Shown: piece after piece, positions 1 to 12,188 of the stretch
How the letters are laid out: each line of letters starts with the position of its first letter
Position numbering within the stretch: position 1 is the stretch's first letter
Assembly: GCA_015179125.1 (NCBI GenBank)
Contig: WHVA01000055.1
Location: forward strand, 124,001-188,000
Direction of reading: 5' to 3'
DNA length: 64,000 nt
Source of the DNA: Gautieria morchelliformis
Taxonomy: Eukaryota; Basidiomycota; Agaricomycetes; Gomphales; Gomphaceae
The notes under the pieces: generated by a model
The model's input: the letters and a program-made list of their open reading frames with translations, nothing else
The model's database searches: none
Told to the model about the DNA's origin: nothing
Translations under genes and position numbers: made by a program

Positions 1-1114
1 TGGCACTGGCGGCATTCAAGATCATGTATGACAAGGATGAACATGTGAAAGGGATTTTGACGACACTGGCTAAGCAGCTGTGTAGTGGTGGACTGATTGA
101 AAAGGGCCTTGTAGGGGAACTTTGTTCTCGGATACTATTGGTGCTTGCGCGGGATGCGGTGGTGCGTGAGAAGAGGTGGAGCTGGCATGAGGCAGCTCGA
201 CCGGTGGGATTGTTGGAGATGCTTGAACAACTACTCGGGCGTGATTGGGGTGGGAAGGATCAAGGAAGGTTTGAAGAAGAATTTGGTGATGCGTCGGTGA
301 ACTTCACTCACTGGATTAAGACGCGTGGGGCTCTTCCAGTGAAACCTGATGTGTGAGTTGTGTCTTTGGACTTGATTTTGAGATGGGTTGATTGACTGAG
401 TGACAGGAAGCTGCTGGCGAACTTGTGGGCGCGTGGGGCCGCGCTGCAGTGCAGTTTCAATCAGGTATCTATTGATCATCTGATCGTGTGTTACCATGGG
501 AGGACGGGAAGCTCGGCCGTGTTTGAGCCAGCCCTGCTTAGCGGTGTGGTGGTGCAAGTGAAAAATCAGAAAGAGGGAGATGGGTCGATAGAGCGGGAGA
601 TACGACCGATGGGGCTGCCGCCAGATGGGACGCCGCCTCGAGCTTACCTTTCATTGGTGCTAGAACTGGGAACGGACCGTGTGCACTCGTCGACGAAACG
701 GGACTGAAGGTGACGTTGGGGACGGGGAGTGTTGAAGATTACAGGGTGCTGGCGGAGGAATTGAGGGAGAAGGAGCGGATGTTAGAGGAGATGGGTAAGG
801 AAGAGCGGAAGTCGTTGGAGGGGAAGAAGAAAATGAAGCGACTACGGGAGGAGATAAAGGAGAAAGAGATGGCGAATGCGGGATTCAACCGATATACGAT
901 CTCGATCCGGGGGACGTCTGAGTACGGACTGCTGAACAAGCTTCAAATTAAGCAAATATTCGAGCAGTTGCTGGGGCTGACGAGAGGAGAGAGAAAGGAA
1001 ATCGGGGATGAACTGGTCGAAGAGATGCAACCTCTTGAGCAATTTGAAGGTAGATATACGCATTGGATGAGGAGTTATGTGGGAGCGGAGAGCGACGGGA
1101 TGGATGTTGATTAG
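1..1114 (+). pseudogene. 3' part of a fungal gene with a PD-(D/E)XK-nuclease-like motif, frameshifted
   Basis: The coding region enters from beyond the left edge, so no start is visible. It reads to position 352, then a 54-bp intron (353-406, GTGAGT donor, CAG acceptor), then continues in the same frame. Around residues encoded at 465-570 it shows 'IDHLIVCYHG' followed by 'VVVQVKNQ', an arrangement resembling the D...(E/Q)xK core of the PD-(D/E)XK nuclease superfamily; this is a motif-level inference only. Near 668-690 the frame must shift by one base: the frame ending at 707 stops, while the frame reading 'LVDETGLKVTLG' continues through 710 to the stop at 1114. The tail (about residues 740-900 nt) is charged and probably coiled-coil. 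No recognisable close family name. Either a pseudogene or an assembly indel. Confidence 0.55.
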
Positions 1115-2115
1115 ATCAAGGGTTGGAGATTGGGTGTCGGTGTAGAGTATATAGGGTGTTTGAAAAGATGAAGTGTAAGTCATCACTGGGAAGGGAACCC
1201 ACTGAAAACCCGTGGGGGGTTTCCGTTCTCAGTGGTTCGCGCAGATGCACACTTAATATGTACATGTGCAAGTCATTGAAATGTCAGAGGTAAGGGAATG
1301 GAAAGTCCATGATATTTGCAAGTTAAAATTCAACCGAAGGGTGAGAGCAATCCAGGGAATGTCCATAATAGCCTCACTGAAATGGCGTGCCCTGACCGTT
1401 AAGCGGCGTCATCGATCGCCTTAGTAGTCCTCAAACACTGTCCGCGCAAAGTCTCCACTTCGCTCCACTATACCCCATGGACGCACCCAACAACACACAG
1501 GATCGCATTGAGATTGATGAAGAAGGCCGGTTCATCTTCAAGAGCTTCAAGTATAAAACGACGGCTTTCGCGGCATCTCTACCACCGGGTTCGTTCATTT
1601 TTGCATGTCCGCACCATGCCAACAACATATGTGGTTTTGTGGTCAAGGCCAATCGTGCGAGACTCACGGAGGTGAGAGGGTGATTATAATGTTTTCGGGG
1701 AGAGCACAGGACCAGCAGATATAAGATGGACAACGCATTCTGATAAATCATGGCTTCCCTCACATCCACCAGCGAAGCAACCCTAGTATCACCACCCACG
1801 GCCGTACTGACATACATGCTTACCAATGACAGTCCCTTGAACACGGGTCTCATCGACTTCTAATCGGAGTACTCGAGACCTGCATATAAAGTTGAAACGC
1901 ATGTCTCAGGCTCCAAAACGATAACCACAGTGAGGAACAGTGAAGAAGACATAATCATGTTGCAGCACGAACATAGGACTGTACTGGACATAGCGGCGGC
2001 AGCATTTGTCTAGATAATCAACAACAGCGCACCATCACGCGTCGCGTGGATAGATCACGTGACTTTTCTCTCCACTTTGTTCTTCACCCACCCTCTCTTC
2101 CGTTTTCACCTCATC
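1115..2115. other. gene-poor stretch
   Basis: Apart from one weak reading frame (1477-1683, listed separately) I see no supported gene here. An imperfect inverted repeat sits at about 1194-1243, with arms around CCACTGA and TCAGTGG; it lies shortly after the upstream gene and could be a 3' processing or structural element, but it is interrupted. A CACGTGA E-box-like word at 2053-2060 precedes a pyrimidine-rich stretch. Confidence 0.4.
1477..1683 (+). CDS. small hypothetical protein (weak)
   Basis: An open frame of 68 codons starting at an ATG. The product begins MDAPNNTQDRIEID and has mixed composition that looks protein-like, with two cysteines and a histidine pair (ACPHHANN). The sequence GAGGTGAGAG near the end could be a splice donor, so this may be the first exon of something longer, but no convincing continuation was found. 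The opposite strand is open over 1431-1853 as well, which weakens the case. No family recognised. Confidence 0.2.
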   Translation: MDAPNNTQDRIEIDEEGRFIFKSFKYKTTAFAASLPPGSFIFACPHHANNICGFVVKANRARLTEVRG

Positions 2116-2253
2116 ATGGGCAAAGCTTCCAAACATAATAGAAAGGCAAAATATAACCCCAAGAAGACATCCTCATATGAAGAACTCTACAAGCTCTACA
2201 TGCAACAGCTGGAGGACGCAAAGGGTAAGACGCACAAAAAGAAGGCCATGTAA
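2116..2253 (+). CDS. small basic hypothetical protein
   Basis: A 45-residue frame beginning MGKASKHNRKAKYNPKK. I chose the ATG at 2116 because it follows a long pyrimidine-rich leader (about 2063-2114), typical just upstream of start codons in many fungal genes, and a CACGTGA box at 2053-2060. The product is lysine-rich at both ends, with an acidic/aromatic middle (SSYEELYKLYMQQLED) likely to be helical. No domain is recognisable; it may be a real small nucleic-acid-binding or nucleolar-type peptide, or a chance frame. Confidence 0.3.
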   Translation: MGKASKHNRKAKYNPKKTSSYEELYKLYMQQLEDAKGKTHKKKAM

Positions 2254-3656
2254 CTCGGCCCTGCTGATGTAGCCTGCGTAGGCTGATGTAAATCGCAGAT
2301 GGCCCCTGTGTAGGCCGAGGTAGTAATGCCACGGAACAACGTAGTCTACGGGCAATCGATCACTAATCGTCACTGGTTTGAGCTTGCTCACTGAATTATT
2401 GAACAACATGCTGACCCGTTCCCTTGTTGAAATTTTTCTCCGATGACATAGTAGGTGAGTCATAAATGTTCAGCAATTCCAACATCTGGAACGTGCTCCC
2501 CTCGCGACACAGGGGAAATGGGATGCTTAAAGTTGATGCTCACCACTGTGCACCTTTCTCTGCACATCCCAAGCAACAGGAACAGCTTTAAAATAAATAT
2601 TAGACCAACAGCATTGGTGTGTGTCATCAGACTCACGACGTGAAAAAGATGACAGAATGATAAGATTTGAATAGAGTTGGGATGTGTCCTATAGCTCGAG
2701 GCCGAGTTCGATATAGAGCACAAGAGGTGAGTGCGACTCGAAGTTCAACTAACTACTCGAAGTCAAACAAGATATCAAAACAGGATTCGTGTTCGTTATT
2801 CGTTTCAATCGTACATGGCATACTACTTATAGCTACTCGGATAGGGGCCTCAATGTGTAGGAATGGGCGACGGGAGCAATGGAGTTGTGCATATGGTAGG
2901 TGCGTACGTACCGCCGCTACCGTGCATCCGTGCTGCGGCTCGCTTGTTCGGTCTAGCCTAGACGTGAGGCAGAATGGAATGTCCCTGTATAGTGGCTCGA
3001 GGGATGAGGTGGGACGGTAGGAGGGACTGGATAGGAATAACGTGCGCAGCTCGAATGTAATGGAAAATGTATGTTGTGCCCCCTGATCGTGATGTGGGAT
3101 CGACTCGGTCCACCCTGGTGCTCGGCTTGTTAACTGTACTCGTGCCTTGACTCGACTCGTGATATGCATCTAGGTGCTTGGGAGTGATGTGTCAGTCTCG
3201 ACTCGGCTTGGTGAGTATCAATGTGCATTTGTGTTGTCGTCTTGTATCTCGATGGCTCGGGTGTGTGCATATGTATCTCGCGGTGCTTGGGGTGAGATTG
3301 GATAGTGAGAGAGATAGATCGTTAGGATAATCGTGAATAGAAATCGTTGTAATAGACATTACGGGTCATAATTCGTGTGTGTGAAGTTGTGAAATAAACC
3401 GAGTGAAACAGGAGTCCGTAGCTGATAGGTCTTTCCTCATGACAAAAGATGTAGATATAACGGTGGATACAACAAATTAAGCGAGGGGTACTCACAGTGC
3501 CTAAGAAATCCAAAGCCCCAGCGGCCATATCGCGCCTGATCAAATGGAAGTCTGTATGGAAGCACATGACGGTTGACATGTATTTTATTTGTTTTATTTG
3601 CAATTTTATTAATTTTTTATTCTTTTCTTATGGTCATATACTTTATAAATTTCTGA
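2254..3656. other. gene-poor, low-complexity intergenic stretch
   Basis: No supported gene. About 2690-3300 is unusually rich in the word CTCG and its variants (CTCGACTCG, CTCGGCTTG), giving many short open frames on both strands. 3560-3650 is strongly AT-rich and ends where the GH47 gene fragment begins, so a breakpoint or decayed repeat probably lies there. No LTR ends or target duplications were found. Confidence 0.4.
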
Positions 3657-4493
<837 letters not shown>

Positions 4494-4506
4494 GCTGCCT
4501 GAACAG

Positions 4507-5262
4507 AACTCTCTTCAACAGATTGATGAAGAGGGGGAGGGTGATCCCCAACCCAACAAATCTCCAGACAATGGAGACTCGCCCGCTGAAGAGTGGGATC
4601 CCGAACCATCCCAATATTACGAATGGGATGAAGAGGTGGAAGACACAGCCTATAGATCCAGCGTGATCAGGATCGCACTGGAGGACGACTCCGCCATGAA
4701 AGTCATGGCGGCACGCATGTCGGCCATGCCAGACAAGGTGGCTGAGCTGGTGTATCATCACCGAAGCAAGCACAGGACGCGGCCAACGCGCCCATGCAAT
4801 GAAAACTGTACCCTCTCGGGGTACTGGGAGATAAATGGCATGAAATCCCACTGCCTGCTGGATAGCAGGAGCGAAGGGGTGCTACTATCCCCTGAGTTTA
4901 CGCGAGCCACAGGGATGAAGACATTCACCCTGGGGCAGCCAATTGTGCTGCAACTGGCCTGCATAGGCAGTCGTTCCACAATTAATTATGGAACAAACAT
5001 GACCATTAAATTTGGTCGCGAAACTTATGATGAATACTTCGATGTAGCGAACGTCAAATATTACAACGCAATCTTAGGGACACTGTTCCTAAGGAGATTT
5101 GGCATCACCCTGGACTTCTCAAGCCCAGGGACAATCTGCAAGGGGAACGAGATAATCCCCACAGGCAAGGTATTGTTTGACGATAATGAGATGCCGAGCA
5201 AAGGCAAGGAGCCAAGGGTGAGCAGGATCACCCCGGCACCGAACCTAAACCTGGCTCATTGA
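4507..5262 (+). pseudogene. Gyp1 gag end and retropepsin fragment
   Basis: About 250 codons matching the Gyp2 segment at 24293-25190. It begins with the acidic spacer 'NSLQQIDEEGEG' that in Gyp2 follows the zinc knuckle, then the protease region: 'CLLDSRSEGVLL' stands where an aspartic protease has D-(S/T)-G, so the third catalytic-loop residue has changed, and 'NAILGTLFLRRFGITLDFS' matches the conserved I-L-G segment. The open frame extends upstream into GH47 sequence (to 4381), but that part is a chance fusion out of the GH47 frame. The zinc knuckle and all of gag before it are missing. Confidence 0.8.
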
Positions 5263-5340
5263 AGCCAGGAGGACGAGTCGCATAACGACTTGTCCTGGAA
5301 CTCCCCCTAAAACCGTAAGGAGAGGCACTATCACCTGACA

Positions 5341-6939
5341 GTGAAAGAAATGGGAAAAGGAAGGGTGGTCCCACGCACCGGGGGACCTAACAGACGCACA
5401 CAGCACCTAATGGCTTCCAAGCCAACCACCATCATCCTCATGGATGATGACATCCCATGCCTCTGTGAGGAATGGATGGAGAGAATCACTGACCTAGTCA
5501 GTGGAATCCCATTAGAGCTCCCGCCGCTGTGGGAGATCAACCATGAGATCAATCTCATCGATCCCAACAAACACATGTGGTATCGTCTACCGAAGTGCCC
5601 CGAACACTTCCATGAGGAACTGTCCATGAAGATAGACTGATACACCACTGCAAAGTGGTGGATACTGGCAGTTGCACAACAGGCAGTCCTCATGCTGTGC
5701 GTGCCGAAGAAGAATGGTACGCTGCGGACCGTCTTCGGTCTGCGCGAGCAGAATGAGAACACTGTGAAGGACGTTACACCCTTCCCAGATCAAGACATCA
5801 TCCGCAGCGACATGGCTCACTGTTGATATCACACTGAACTCAATATGTCCAAAGCATACGAACAGATCCGGATTCATTCGGATCATGTAGCAAAGACTGC
5901 CTTTGCTATGATCCTTGGCACCTTCAGGAGCCAGGTGATACAGATGGGGGATTTGTTAAGAACGTAAGTCGTACTTAAGACTCAACCCGAGGCCAAGCCG
6001 AGGTTAGCCGAAGTTCGGGAACAGAGGGCTTGGCTTCAACTTTGTAGGTTGTGCCCACTACAGTGTTCCGCCCTAATTTCGGGAAATGGATTCGGGAACG
6101 GATTCAGCTAGAAGCCGAGGTTCGGAACAAGGTCAGACAGGGGAGCGGAAAGATACAAGGAATCTAAGTTGATATCAGAATTGAGGAATTAGTGTACATG
6201 ACGGGGGGTTTATATACTAATTGCAAGGAACGGAAAGAGGGCATCAATGCCCGTATTGAGCAGGAAGCAGGGTCGACGGATGATCATCAGAAATGGAACA
6301 GGACTATCTAGGAAAGGGGATCAGGGTGAATGATGAACCAATAGGGAACCCGAGTTAAGCTGAAGGTTCCCGAGCGAGATCCGAGGCCAAGGCCTCAGGT
6401 CCGGACTTGGGAATGGGTCTTAACAGGATTGCAACGCACCGTCGACATTCCAACGGCTGATGACAGCAATCTTCCACTACTGCATAGGTCGCTTCATCCA
6501 TGTATACATGGATGACATCTTCATCTTCTCGCTCTTGATACAGGAGCATGAGGAGCACCTCTATATAGTCTTTGACCGACTGAGGAAGAACCACCTCTTT
6601 CTAAGCAAGAAAAGTGTTGATCTCTATTCCATATGAATGGAGTGCCTCGGCCACATCATTGATGGCCAAGGTGTACACGCCGACGAGGACAAAATGCAAC
6701 CCATTTGCGAGTGGCGAAGGCCATGGACCTTCAACGACGTCCAGCGTTTCCTCGGGCTAGTACAATATCTGGCACACTACATGCCAGATGTTAGTGCATA
6801 CACGACCCCCTTGTCAGGTTGTGCACGTAACAACCGTCCATTAGAATGGACCCCACTTCTGGACAAATCCTGGCAAAGCATTAAAGCGTTGGCCTGTAAG
6901 GCACCAATCCTGCATCCCATCGATGCACGGAGCCCAGAG
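5341..6939 (+). pseudogene. Gyp1 reverse transcriptase, interrupted by a solo LTR
   Basis: Reads as the linker and reverse transcriptase of Gyp1 and aligns with Gyp2 25540-26590. Visible blocks: 'PKKNGTLRTVFGL', 'TKL/TEL...MSKAYEQIRIH', then after the solo LTR (5954-6425) 'APSTFQR' and 'VYMDDIFIFS' (6499-6530), the YxDD active site, and the thumb/connection region 'RFLGLVQYLAHYMPDVSAYT'. It is broken by TGA at 5638-5640, TGA at 5824-5826 and TGA at 6634-6636; the last is CGA in Gyp2 (26284-26286), a clear C-to-T change. It ends at 6939 exactly where Cop2 inserted and resumes at 35167. Confidence 0.85.
5954..6425 (+). repeat. solo LTR in Gyp1 reverse transcriptase (472 bp)
   Basis: Begins TGTTAAGA and ends TCTTAACA (8-bp perfect inverted ends), flanked by a perfect 5-bp target duplication GGATT at 5949-5953 and 6426-6430. 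Removing the LTR and one copy of the duplication restores the reverse transcriptase frame found in Gyp2. No internal retroelement genes remain, so it is a solo LTR from LTR-LTR recombination. It is related to the solo LTR at 53965-54414. The strand is arbitrary apart from the shared block noted in the findings. Confidence 0.93.
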
Positions 6940-7291
6940 TGTAAGAATAGCTATACGATAAAGTCTCAGTGTTCTCTCGGATTACAAACGACTAGTTTGT
7001 TACCTATATGATAAAGTCTACAAGTGTATAGATAAGTAAAGGAACACAAGACTCATAATGAATGTCTTACCTCAATGTTCGCTCGGATTGCAAACGACTG
7101 AGGAAGAGGACATGCTAGCTAACTACTTTATAGTCTAGTGAACAATGGGGGAAATTATAACAATAAGGGCTGCGGAATGAACTATCTTTATACTGTGGAC
7201 AATGGGACTCTACAAGAACAATAGGACCTGAGTCATTTGTCACATGCCATGATGTGGGGTGACACGGTTTACTTGCGTCACCCCTCTAACA
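6940..7291 (-). repeat. Cop2 3' LTR (352 bp)
   Basis: On the + strand starts TGTAAGAATAGC and ends CCCTCTAACA, matching 34851-35166. It is 36 bp longer than its partner because of an extra block near 7246-7286 with inverted arms GGGGTGAC and GTGTCACCCC. Single-base differences between the two LTRs are scattered along the length, so the element is not recent. Confidence 0.9.
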
Positions 7292-7315
7292 CTCCCCTCA
7301 AACCGTTCGAGGTCC
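7292..7315 (-). promoter_or_regulatory. Cop2 polypurine tract
   Basis: Read on the minus strand the sequence just inside the 3' LTR is TTTGAGGGGAG, directly followed by the LTR start TGTTAGAG. A purine run touching the 3' LTR is the plus-strand DNA synthesis primer in LTR retroelements and fixes the element's orientation. Confidence 0.75.
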
Positions 7316-9282
7316 AAGTACAAACTGTATGTTAAAGTTGCTCTGGATGCCTCCAATATCGCCTGTGTGAACCACCTTGCCTCGCATGCGAACCACTGCA
7401 TGGGCAACCACTGCATGGGCTCGACTGTCACAGCTTCTTTTTAGGCAGGCCCCAAACAGGACATGGGCGTTGCCACGGCATGAGGTAGCTGCACCGGACT
7501 GTCACATTTCACCCTAAACATTGACTCGGCGCAATGGCTGAAGCTCTGCCAGGTCTCGCAGTAGCAGGTAAGTCGGCTGTATTCATCTCCCTTCTACATC
7601 AAGGATGATCATCGTTTGATTGGCATGCGATATATTGAACGTGGTCATCAACATCGCAATTGTGCATGTCGCGTTCATGAGTTGCGCGGGGGCTGTCATC
7701 ATGATATTCCTCGGCAGCACACTCGCTACTGCAACGCAGCTACTCTGTTTCACAAGGTGGCCGTGTGATGCAGCCAATATGGTCCACATTGCTTCTCTTC
7801 TCTATGCCTCGATACCTGGATGCAGTACCCGATCTCTGCTCCTTTCATCCTTTGACATTCTATTATGTCCTCCAATGCACACACCCACTCCACGTCACCC
7901 TCCGCCCCCGTCAAACGTGCCCCGTCTCCTCCTCGCCACCCATGCACACCCGCTGCACCAAGCCGTGCGCTCACATCCCCGCCCAGCAGCGCATCCCCCA
8001 CACCCTCGCCGACCTCTGCTGCGCGTACGTCCGTCTTCGATTTGGCCCTCACCCAGGGGCCGCTCGTCGCTGCTGATGGACTCACTGAACCCATGCCAAG
8101 TGAGCGTACGGGTCTTTCAAAGCGCCTACTGAAGAGCTTCAAGCGGAAATGACCCAAGAATACCGCAGACCCTTATTCTGAACGCACAGATGGGATACCC
8201 ATCCCAACTGCGACAACTCGTGATTCCTTAGGGACTGTCAGGCCGGGTTGCAAAGTGCTTGAGAACTTGAAAAGTTTCAGCAATGTATGATTCTGCATGG
8301 ATAAGTTTACAGCATCATGCTACAGCTGACGGGAAGGACGTCGTGTAGCTTCGCCCCTGCAGAGAAAATAAAGTGGAAGCTGATGGGGCCGATCATGCTG
8401 GTTCATGTTCTTTAGATTTGAGGTACGGGTTGGTTTCGTGGCTGCGGAACGGGGTAAGTAAAACCTATGGCATCTGTTTTTAAGTTTTTCAGGTTGGCGT
8501 CGTCATCTGTGTGCCTTATGGACGGGTTGCACGACATGAAATCGAAAATCACAAAACGTTCAGACCTGACACCGTTCTATACATTTCGGTTCTTTCTTCC
8601 CAAGACAGAGCAGGTTTAAATCCAAGCCTCTGCCAGAGCTCACATAGGTATGCAGGGGTTTTCTAATTTGCTGCACCGGATGGACCGGCTTGGGTTAGAA
8701 AGAGGGCGATGACGCGTAAAACCAATAGCTTCTCCCGTAGGACGCGAAGATTACACGGGGCCATGTCCGGTTACTAATGCTGAGACAACACCGTATAAAC
8801 TGCAACCCTTTCTTTAAGACATCACATCCTTACCCTCGGACTTTATCGGAGTGACGACGTTGTCTCATCCCAAGATAGGGGCACGATCTCTGGCAAGTTT
8901 TAGTTGATGAACCTTATCATTCAGATGGTCCGCTGAGTCATTCGCCTGTACGGCATTCTTAGATGAGTAATCGACATGGGCCACGTCGAGATTTTATATA
9001 ATGATCATGTTCCTGTTAGCAGTTTGCAATCTTAACATCTTCATGACCTTTGAAATATACGCAGAATTCCAACGGAGAGGACCCATTCATGTATGTCTTC
9101 TTTCAGCCAATGAGGTTTACCTGACCTTTTCATACAGCTTCACATGTTCTTCTTTGACGAGGGGAGATTCATTACACGTTTACATCTATTCTTCACAGAT
9201 CCCGATGAACACGGGGTGATTGTCCATAACTACAACAAACAATCTCTTTAATCTGGTCACATCCAACTCCTATCTACAATAA
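7316..9282. other. unassigned stretch inside Cop2, upstream of the Helitron fragment
   Basis: Cop2's 3' untranslated region should be short, yet about 4 kb separates the polypurine tract from the RNase H end at 11306. The right half holds a Helitron helicase fragment; this left half may be the Helitron's own 5' non-coding part or another insertion. One proline/serine-rich frame (7865-8152) is listed separately. No LTR ends, target duplications or further genes were recognised. Confidence 0.4.
7865..8152 (+). CDS. hypothetical Pro/Ser-rich protein
   Basis: A 95-codon frame, ATG at 7865. The first 60 residues are rich in Ser, Pro, Ala and Thr, hence probably disordered; the end 'GLSKRLLKSFKRK' is strongly basic. 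All three + frames and one minus frame are open here because of C-rich composition, which lowers confidence. No family recognised. If real, it is a passenger within the Helitron/Cop2 insertion. Confidence 0.2.
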   Translation: MSSNAHTHSTSPSAPVKRAPSPPRHPCTPAAPSRALTSPPSSASPTPSPTSAARTSVFDLALTQGPLVAADGLTEPMPSERTGLSKRLLKSFKRK

Positions 9283-11318
9283 CATGGCTTTCTCTTCTAC
9301 AATCACATGGGCTATCGGCAATATCTCATCACCCAGTTTTGTATGGGGGCAAAACCGTGGAGGACGGATACATGAATGCCCTTATTGTCACTTAGTCCTT
9401 TTGACAGGTGAACGAGCAGGGTTTTGTTGTGGGGATTGAGGAAAACGACTGCATGACATTAAGCCACTTCCTCCATTGCCTGAAGAGTTCAATGTATTCA
9501 CCCATGACCCCAACATTTCATCTTCATCGCATGTTTTAAACTTGATCTACTCTTTTGCTTCTTTGGAATCTACATCAGACTTCCCTGGACTACATGGACC
9601 TCCAGGTTTTTTCTCTGTTCAAGGTCGACTTTATCACCGCCTACGACCAAAACATCAGAACTCCGCTATACGATGGTTATTATACGATGGCTTTCTAGCC
9701 TCTCAAGCCCCTCATCAAAATTGGTTTCATTCGTTACCATGCGTCTGGACAATTGCAATGCATGATGCATTGCTATGGGTTAATCCGTTTGTTCATGCAT
9801 TGCGCCAACTGTCGTCCATTCAACCATCTATTTATCCTGAAGCATCCATCATCCTCAAAGAATAATCGCCTTCAAATGAGGTGATAGCTTCTAAGACACA
9901 CGTCATACTTATACTTACAGCCATTTAGATTGCTGAGATTATGTCTTTTCGCAACACTACCCAATCTGATGTCCATTCACGGTCTCTCACAGTTGCCACT
10001 CTGGGAACCATTGGTATATCCCCTGTTTTTCCCACATGGCACTCTAGGCTGGGGTGTAAATGAAGGCTTGGGTGTTTCTGCATCTGATGCTGACACAGAG
10101 AGTGTCTCTACACAGATGTGGTACTACCGTGGCACACTCCTTCGTGAACCTCGGTTTCAACTCTTTGGCCGTCTATGCAATGAATATATTGTCAATATGT
10201 TCACTCGCGACCTAGAATGTAGACTGAACTACATCCGTCACAATCAACAAAAAGCCTCTCAAGATCGGGGTTCATCTACTAATAACATCTACTTACCTGC
10301 ATCTTTTCGTGGGTCAAGAAAATGGGCCTCCGAACAGATTGCAGATGCTCTTGCCCTAGCTGCGACATATGGACCGCCTACATTCTTTATCACTATGACA
10401 TGCAATCCTCAATGGCCTGAAATATCTCAGCAGTTGCGTCCTGGGCAAGGATTTGAAGATGCACCTTTAATAGTTTGTCGAGTATTCAAGCGGAAATTGG
10501 GTCACTTTCTGTCAACATTATCATCAATGTTTCCAAATGCAGGTCGGCGATTATATTTGATATACTGCATTGAGTTCAAAAACGCGGGTTACCCCATTGT
10601 CACATTCTCATCAAATTTCAATCCGAGTGCATCACACCTGATGACATCAACAAAGTCATTTCCGCAGAAATTCCCTCTAATGATGAAGATGCTGCTCTCA
10701 TTAGAACTCATATGCTCCACCATCATCCTCCTCACAACTGGCCTGCATCAGGTTACTGTCAGCGTGAAAATAATGGACTTCGCACTTGCAGGTTCAACTA
10801 TCCACACCAACTTCAGGAAAATACAACCTTTGATGATGAAGGCCAGGTATTGTATCGACGTCGTATGCCTGGAGATGAGATGGTGGTTCCTCATTGCCTT
10901 CCATTAATCCGGAAATATCGATGCCACATGAACTTTGAAGCTGCAAGTACAGGTCATTTATTTCAATATATTTTTAAATACATACACAAAGGTAAGTTCC
11001 TAGTGTATTCTTTCAAGCTTTTTCTAAACAGATGTAGGTCCTGATCGCACATGGGTACATTTGAGAGACTCCTCTGATTCATCAGTTGATGAAATTGCTG
11101 AGTTTTGGGATGCGCGTTATTTGTCAGCAGGGGAAGCTGCATGGAGAATTTTGGGATTTCACATAACAAGCAAAGAACCTGCTGTTACAGCTCTTCCCAT
11201 ACACACCCCTGATTCAACATGTTATCATCAATACGATCGATCCTCACAACCTTCCAGCTCCATGTCCAAGCTTGACCATTATTTTTCACGTCCCTATGGG
11301 TCTTTTCATGAGGACAAC
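9283..11318 (+). pseudogene. Helitron Rep/helicase N-terminal fragment
   Basis: A broken gene covering the N-terminal part of a Helitron Rep/helicase, the replication protein of rolling-circle transposons. Visible: a Cys-rich zinc-binding segment 'HECPYCHLVLLTGERAGFCC', then 'LPPLP', 'GPPGFFSVQGRLYHRLRP', 'SAIRWLLYDG', 'YPLFFPHGTLGWG', the Helitron-like signature 'TFFITMTCNPQWPEI' (10381-10425), and 'FQYIFKYIHKG'. An intron is likely at 10990-11033 before 'GPDRTWVHLRD' and 'DEIAEFWDARYLSAGEAAWRILGF'. Breaks: TGA at 9437-9439, stop at 9863, and frame changes near 9930, 10590 and 10910. The catalytic Rep HUH/Tyr region and the helicase are missing; homology ends at about 11318 where Cop2 RNase H begins. 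Confidence 0.85.
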
Positions 11319-11500
11319 AATGCGGCAAAATGCTTCAATTTCATGGATGGTAAGGCCTTAGTCAGCGTATCGGCGACCATATCATCTGTGGGACAGTATA
11401 CAAGGCGAATGGCGCCCTGATTGATTATCCACCGTATGAAATGAAAACGTACATCGATGTGCTTCGTACGTGTGTGATACTGATGGTCTTTTGCTAGTGC
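11306..11500 (-). pseudogene. Cop2 RNase H C-terminal end
   Basis: Minus-strand frame reading 'ALAKDHQYHTRTKHIDVRF' and 'VADTLTKALPSMKLKHF', the diagnostic end of copia RNase H. The preceding part of the same domain, ending 'SDNQSAI', lies at 18797-18830; joining across Cop1 gives the normal family sequence S-A-I-A-L-A-K. The natural stop and 3' UTR are replaced by Helitron-containing sequence. Confidence 0.9.
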
Positions 11501-11505
11501 GATCA

Positions 11506-12015
11506 TGTAGAAACTCAGTTTGGGCAAGTAGGAAGTTATATGCCAGATATGAACAATGGGACTTGCAGGAGATTAATAAACTATTTAATGTTCTCCTCAG
11601 TGATAGTAAACACTAGTAATATAAAGGAAAGCTACCTATTTAATGTTCTACATGGTTTTTCAGTTATCTACTATGAAAGTACACTATTAAACTCACCTCC
11701 TCAGTGATAGTCAACACTGAGGAGGGGAGGCTGCGCATGGGCTTGTTTCACTCGCATATACAAAGTTCCGGCCCTTAAGCGCCCATAAGGCACTGGTGTG
11801 CCATGATAAGCGCCCATAGAACGTAATGCGTTAGTGAACAGCCGCAGCTTAAAAAGGAAACTTGTCCACAACCACCCACAAAGGGTCAGTTGGACAGAAC
11901 ATGAAAAGGAGTAGTAATACAGCCTCGAGAAAATCAAAGAAAATTGTGAAAGGCATAAAATGAATGTCAGCATAGTTTCAGGTCAAAATCGAAGGAAAGA
12001 ACAACAGAAATGTTA
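11506..12015 (-). repeat. Cop1 3' LTR, truncated
   Basis: Matches 17626-18765 of the 5' LTR (once the MITE is removed), including the block AAAGCTACCTATTTAATG and the CTCACCTCCTC...TGAGGAGG inverted repeat. It stops at the common word ATGTTA, where PIF/Harbinger sequence starts; the 5' LTR continues GGTTTGAAGTCTGGTGCAG for another 30 bp to its end. Confidence 0.88.
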
Positions 12016-12188
12016 GAGCCCGTTCAGCGCCGGCATTGCATTTTTGAGTTTTCAGTTCAGCCAAACAGCCAGGCAATTTCATGTGATCTGGCTGTGGCAG
12101 CTGAACGCAACGCTTGGGCAAATGTGATAACAATCTGAGTCCAGTGTGATCATGTAAGCAGCGCGCCCCATTAAACCTAGCTTCGTGC

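Noticed and set aside
231..557. Minus-strand ORF of 108 codons
   Set aside because: Shadow of the spliced + strand gene, with no protein-like features of its own.
1194..1243. Inverted repeat as a terminator-like hairpin
   Set aside because: Arms are interrupted by a 5-6 base gap, and such terminators do not apply to nuclear fungal genes; kept only as a note.
7620..8157. Overlapping ORFs in three frames at 7.6-8.1 kb
   Set aside because: C-rich composition opens all frames; at most one (7865-8152) could be real.
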